Shown: piece after piece, positions 60,695 through 64,000 of the stretch
Position numbering within the stretch: the first letter of the stretch is position 1
How the letters are laid out: each line of letters opens with the position of its first letter
DNA from: Pascua guehoae
Taxonomy: Eukaryota; Basidiomycota; Tremellomycetes; Trichosporonales; Trichosporonaceae
Direction: 5' to 3'
Assembly (NCBI GenBank): GCA_001600415.1
Contig: BCJX01000015.1
Span: forward strand, 561,382-625,381
DNA: 64,000 nt
Notes under the pieces: model-generated
What the model saw: only the letters and a program-made list of their open reading frames with translations
Database searches by the model: none
What the model was told of the DNA's origin: nothing
Position numbers and translations under genes: made by a program

Positions 60695-62664
60695 TCATGT
60701 CTTGTTGCGGGACATCAGCCTACCCAGTCCCCCAATCACGCTCCCCAGCGTTGGGAACAAAGGATACACCCGTCTGCCGCCCCTGAAGGGGGGCGAATAT
60801 GTCTTGCGCACTTGCGCCACAATCTCCTCGCCAGTCAGATTCTGGATGTCCACGATATGGGGCTCAACATCATCTTCGCTGTCGAGGGTTAGCAGACTCG
60901 GGGGACACCATACATACCATGCCTTCCAGCACCACACCGCGCCTTCCGGTCGATCCCAGAACTTGACACGTTCCTCATACTCGTTCGGGCGGTAATTGTC
61001 CCCTTGGCTGTGGTCTCCGCGATAGCCAACATATGCCCAGCTCTGACTGTTAGCCATGCTCGTAAGTCTCACGCGAGCCATATTCGCGGGCGATAAGACA
61101 CGCACGCCAATGAAGCCTTTCCGAGATCCAGCACCACCTAGCTGAACGGCCTGGATTACAATGTTGGCGGACGGATTGTCAAGATTCTCGGTGGCCAGAT
61201 TCCATCGCAGTTCGGGTGGCGAGTCTTTGGTTAGGTGGACAACGCCGTAAATGAAAATGGGTGGGGCGTCCAATTTGGTGCTGACGGTGCCATGGAAGTA
61301 GATTGGAGGGAGAAGATTCCGAAACTCGGACAGGTGCAGGTCGGGGAACTGGTTCCACAGATGACTTCCACCTCGATTGTACATTGACGAGAAGGCAGCG
61401 ACGACGTGGTCCTCGTCGGCAACGGCTGTCAAGTGGAAAGCGCCAGGTACTGTTCGGAGGATGTCGTAGAGGTCACAACCCGGCATTTCGGCCCGCAGAA
61501 GGGAAATACTGCACCAGTGTCCTTGAACTCCTGCCCAGTCCCAGACATGGCCTGACGCCAATCCGTCTGGTCGCGACAGCCCAAGAACACCCCAACCGCG
61601 AAGTGCTTCAAGGCCACCGTGGACGGCGTCGCTAGCGAGTGATTGATACGCCGAATTCCTCTCCTCCTCTAACGCGTCCGCTATGTGTCAGCGTTATGAA
61701 TTTCCCGAGTACTTACCGATCGTGAGGGCCCGGAGTGATACTTGTTTCCATTGGGTCGTGTCTCTCCAAGTGATCATCTTGCGGTGGCAATAATGGACCT
61801 GAGTTGTGCTTCGGAAAGGAGTTTGAGCAGCGTAGAGGACAGAGGGATCGGGTTGCAGCGCGCTCATGTGACTGAGCAGCGCTCCTAATTGATCACCCAT
61901 GCGTGGCGTGTCGGAATAATCATAAGGGTATAGGCTTTGACGGCACATGTAAGGGAACGTGTAGGATGACATCCACTCCTCGAGGATTGGAATGTTGGCG
62001 GACGGTACGCCGGCCGCGGGCAGGTCCCAAAGGAGGTCAAGGGCTGCAGCTGTGACTCGAGGGACCCATTCATCCTGCCAAGATCGTTTCAGTATAGAGA
62101 AGGCCTGAGAGGTACCGGAACGTACCAAGTTCCATTCTGGTTGGGGATGACTATACAGCTTGACTAGCTTGACTCCTTGAGGAACAGTTCCAGTCGGCTT
62201 GGTCCTCCGCAGGTATGTCGACACGGCCGCTCTCTCGAGGACACACCCCTTCCAATCGTACGATGATCTCGGAACAAGAAAAGCAGACGCTTTGCGAGGA
62301 TCGTCGTACTTGATCAAGTGCATCTCACGCCACACGAGTTCATCGTTCTGGATGGTGAGGATGGCTTTCTTATGGACTGTTGACACTCTTACTTACAAAG
62401 ACAAGATCGTGCAGGGATCGGCACGCCAGACCAGCATTTGCCAAGGATGGCAAGTCATCAACGAATGCCAACACGCGAACCAAGATCTAGAACATCAGCA
62501 TTTACACACCTGACGCAGAATGGGTTCTGGTAGTGTCCAACACCAGAGTACACGCTTGGGTGACCCACCTCCAATGGAAGGTCCAGCAGCGGGAAGGGTT
62601 GCCTAGACGCTTCTACTTGTGTTTCAAAACGCCCATTCTCCGACGTTAAGGGCGGATTGGCCAT
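60695..62664 (-). CDS. F-box protein, unrecognised C-terminal region
   Basis: Exons are 62569-62664, 62397-62486, 61717-62368 and 60695-61680. They give 607 residues, or 594 if a likely 39-bp in-phase intron in exon 4 (GTATGT...CTAAC...GACAG, about 60889-60927) is removed. Joining exons 1 and 2 restores a textbook F-box at about residues 27-75: FPLLDLPLEILVRVLAFVDD, LPSLANAGLACRSLHDLVF, then DELVWREMHLIKYDDP. F-box proteins link substrates to the SCF (Skp1-cullin) ubiquitin ligase. The remainder (WNQFPDLHLSEFRNLLPPIY, PIFIYGVVHLTKDSPPELRW, WAYVGYRGDHSQGDNY) resembles fungal F-box proteins of unknown target, without clear leucine-rich or WD repeats. Intron 62369-62396 is only 28 bp. The start is uncertain: MANPPLTSENGRFETQ at 62664 was chosen over an in-frame ATG at 62823 whose leader is proline-rich. 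Confidence 0.8.
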
Positions 62665-62823
62665 TTCGGAGACGTATTGCAGGAGTGGAGCATCAAAGCT
62701 ATCAAAGAGACATCTCGAAGAAACATGGCAGCCGTGTTGAGTCGTTGCAAAGCGGGTAGCGCCTGACGGGAGAAACAAACCTTGGAGCGACGGCGGGGGA
62801 GATGGGGGGCCCGAGGGGGGCAC

Positions 62824-63078
62824 AGGAGGGGCATCTTGTGCGTCATTCTGATCACGTGGTCAAAATGCGGTTCACCCTTGCTCCCCCCTGTTGTGTTCAC
62901 GTTACATCCATTTCATCCATGTTGCGTCTTTGCATGAAACAAGCCTCACGCAAGGCCTCCGCCCTGCTTGTGAAGCACAGGGGCCCGAGGGGGAGAAGAG
63001 TTTGACAGTTGACATGTATATAAGACGCACAGCCCATAATTCTCTCCCAGCCATCCCAATCTCTTACACACGGTCACA
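62824..63078 (+). promoter_or_regulatory. promoter of the pepsin-family gene with TATA box (63017-63023)
   Basis: TATATAA at 63017-63023 lies 56 bases upstream of the protease ATG at 63079. The region also separates it from the divergent F-box gene, so the two may share control elements; the F-box 5' UTR probably extends into 62665-62823. A TATA box suggests a regulated rather than housekeeping gene. Confidence 0.55.
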
Positions 63079-64000
63079 ATGGTGCTCTTGGTCTTCGCCA
63101 TCGCAGCATTCATAACTGCAACTGGGGCTTTGTCCCTTCCGATGTCAACGAATTACACTGCAGTGGAAAGTGTAGAGCCCATAACGCTTCCAATCCGTCC
63201 TCGTGCGACAATATTCTCCACGCAAACTGCAAGTAACATTCCGTATGTCCCGCAAACATGTGCTGCAAGGAAATGAGTAGTTGACCAACCACAGACTTCA
63301 CGACCACTCTTTAGACCGTTCGTTTGGATTCTTGATCGACATGAATGTTGGGGGTACGACCTACGCACTCATGCTGGATACGGGGAGCGCAGATACATTT
63401 CTCTACGGGACCGACATGTCGCCATTCGCCTACTCTTATCGACCACCACGAGGTGAAGGACTGTTCGACTTCAAACACGACAGTTACAAGACCAAGAACA
63501 AGAAGGCCTCAATCACATTTGTAGACTCTACCGGGGTTGAGGGTATTTGGGCCAAGGACGATTTTGAGATCCCAAACACGGGATGCGCAGCGTCCGGGAT
63601 GTCTTTCAGTGAGTGACGGCCGGTGTGAAGCTCGTTAACCCAGTCCATGCGCGGTCTGGCAGTTTCAAGGCCAAGGACCCCATGGTCGGCCTACTTGGCT
63701 TTGGATGGCCCGACAATAAGGATCCCAGCAGGGCTCCGTTTTGGTCGCATGCCCTCAGATCGGGCCACAGGACGTTTGGGGTCTATCTCGCGGACAATGA
63801 AGGACAGTTGACGTTAGGGTGAGGTCGTATACAACATTCGACAGTCGGACTTGCACTGACGCTCGCAGAGGCTACAACTCGGCCTGCATTGAGGGAGGCG
63901 ATACGAAGAGCATTCCGTACATCCCCCTGGTTAAAAGGCGCACACACAACTCCCCCATTATCCCCACTCAAGCTTGGTGGGACATTGATTTGCAAGGAAT
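63079..64000 (+). CDS. secreted pepsin-family (A1) aspartic protease, 3' truncated by the window edge
   Basis: Exons are 63079-63242, 63295-63612, 63663-63818 and 63869 onward, running off the window. The N-terminus MVLLVFAIAAFITATGALS is a signal peptide. A short prosegment precedes FGFLIDMNVGGTTYALMLDT, with the first catalytic motif LDTGSADTFLYG intact. Then come ASITFVDSTGVEGIWAKDDF (the flap region), the disulfide-type GCAASGMSF, KDPMVGLLGFGWPD (equivalent to DGILGLG) and RTFGVYLADNEGQLTLGG. The last visible residues (PYIPLVKRRTHNSPIIPTQA, WWDIDLQGI) begin the second lobe. The second catalytic Asp lies beyond the window, so activity cannot be confirmed. The donor at 63613 was chosen over GTGAGT at 63609 because only it keeps the frame. 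Confidence 0.87.

Overview
The window reads as nuclear DNA of a GC-rich basidiomycete yeast or yeast-like fungus, most likely a tremellomycete and possibly Trichosporonales. That placement is inferred from gene content, codon composition, many very short introns (about 28-60 bases, GTRNGT...CTAAC...YAG) and closely packed genes on both strands; no marker in the window proves it. There are two runs of N (22108-22162 and 32524-32563), so this is draft assembly. There are no bacterial features, CRISPR arrays, rRNA genes or recognisable transposons.

Layout. The left third (1-23 kb) is gene-poor. It holds a bacterial-like ABC exporter cut by the window edge (1-2273, +), a GPI-type pepsin-like protein that has lost both catalytic aspartates (3015-4828, -), two paralogous small proteins with a UBA-like segment and a CPIC motif (10125-11158, + and 17025-17510, -), an intron-containing tRNA-Met(CAU) between them (13938-14038, +), and thymidylate synthase (19452-22259, -). 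Simple repeats and three homopolymer G/C tracts of 30-39 bases lie between 16.6 and 23.1 kb.

The middle (23-46 kb) is denser: CDC6 (23064-25824, -), a BAR-PH-ArfGAP protein (26578-30476, -), a DENN-domain protein (32631-37079, +), an unrecognised membrane protein with cysteine clusters (37901-40210, +) and a HIRAN-SNF2-RING helicase of the RAD5/HLTF type (40729-45991, -).

The right end (46-64 kb) has MED12 (46583-52024, -), MIM2 (52588-53610, +), a mitochondrial PPR protein (53774-56114, -), TMA16 (56270-57174, +), an MFAP1-family splicing factor with an added zinc knuckle and RD-rich tail (57447-59574, +), an F-box protein (60695-62664, -) with a degraded copy of part of itself downstream (60203-60349), and a secreted pepsin-family protease with an intact first DTGS site that runs off the window (63079 onward, +).

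Functional links are modest. Thymidylate synthase and CDC6 are neighbouring S-phase genes on one strand, each with ACGCGT boxes upstream. RAD5, CDC6 and thymidylate synthase belong to DNA replication and damage tolerance; MIM2 and the PPR protein to mitochondria; ArfGAP and DENN proteins to membrane traffic. No biosynthetic or defence island was found. The best candidates for something undescribed are the UBA/CPIC paralogue pair and the cysteine-rich membrane protein. Exon joins were worked out by hand; for every complete multi-exon gene except thymidylate synthase the proposed exons sum to a whole number of codons.
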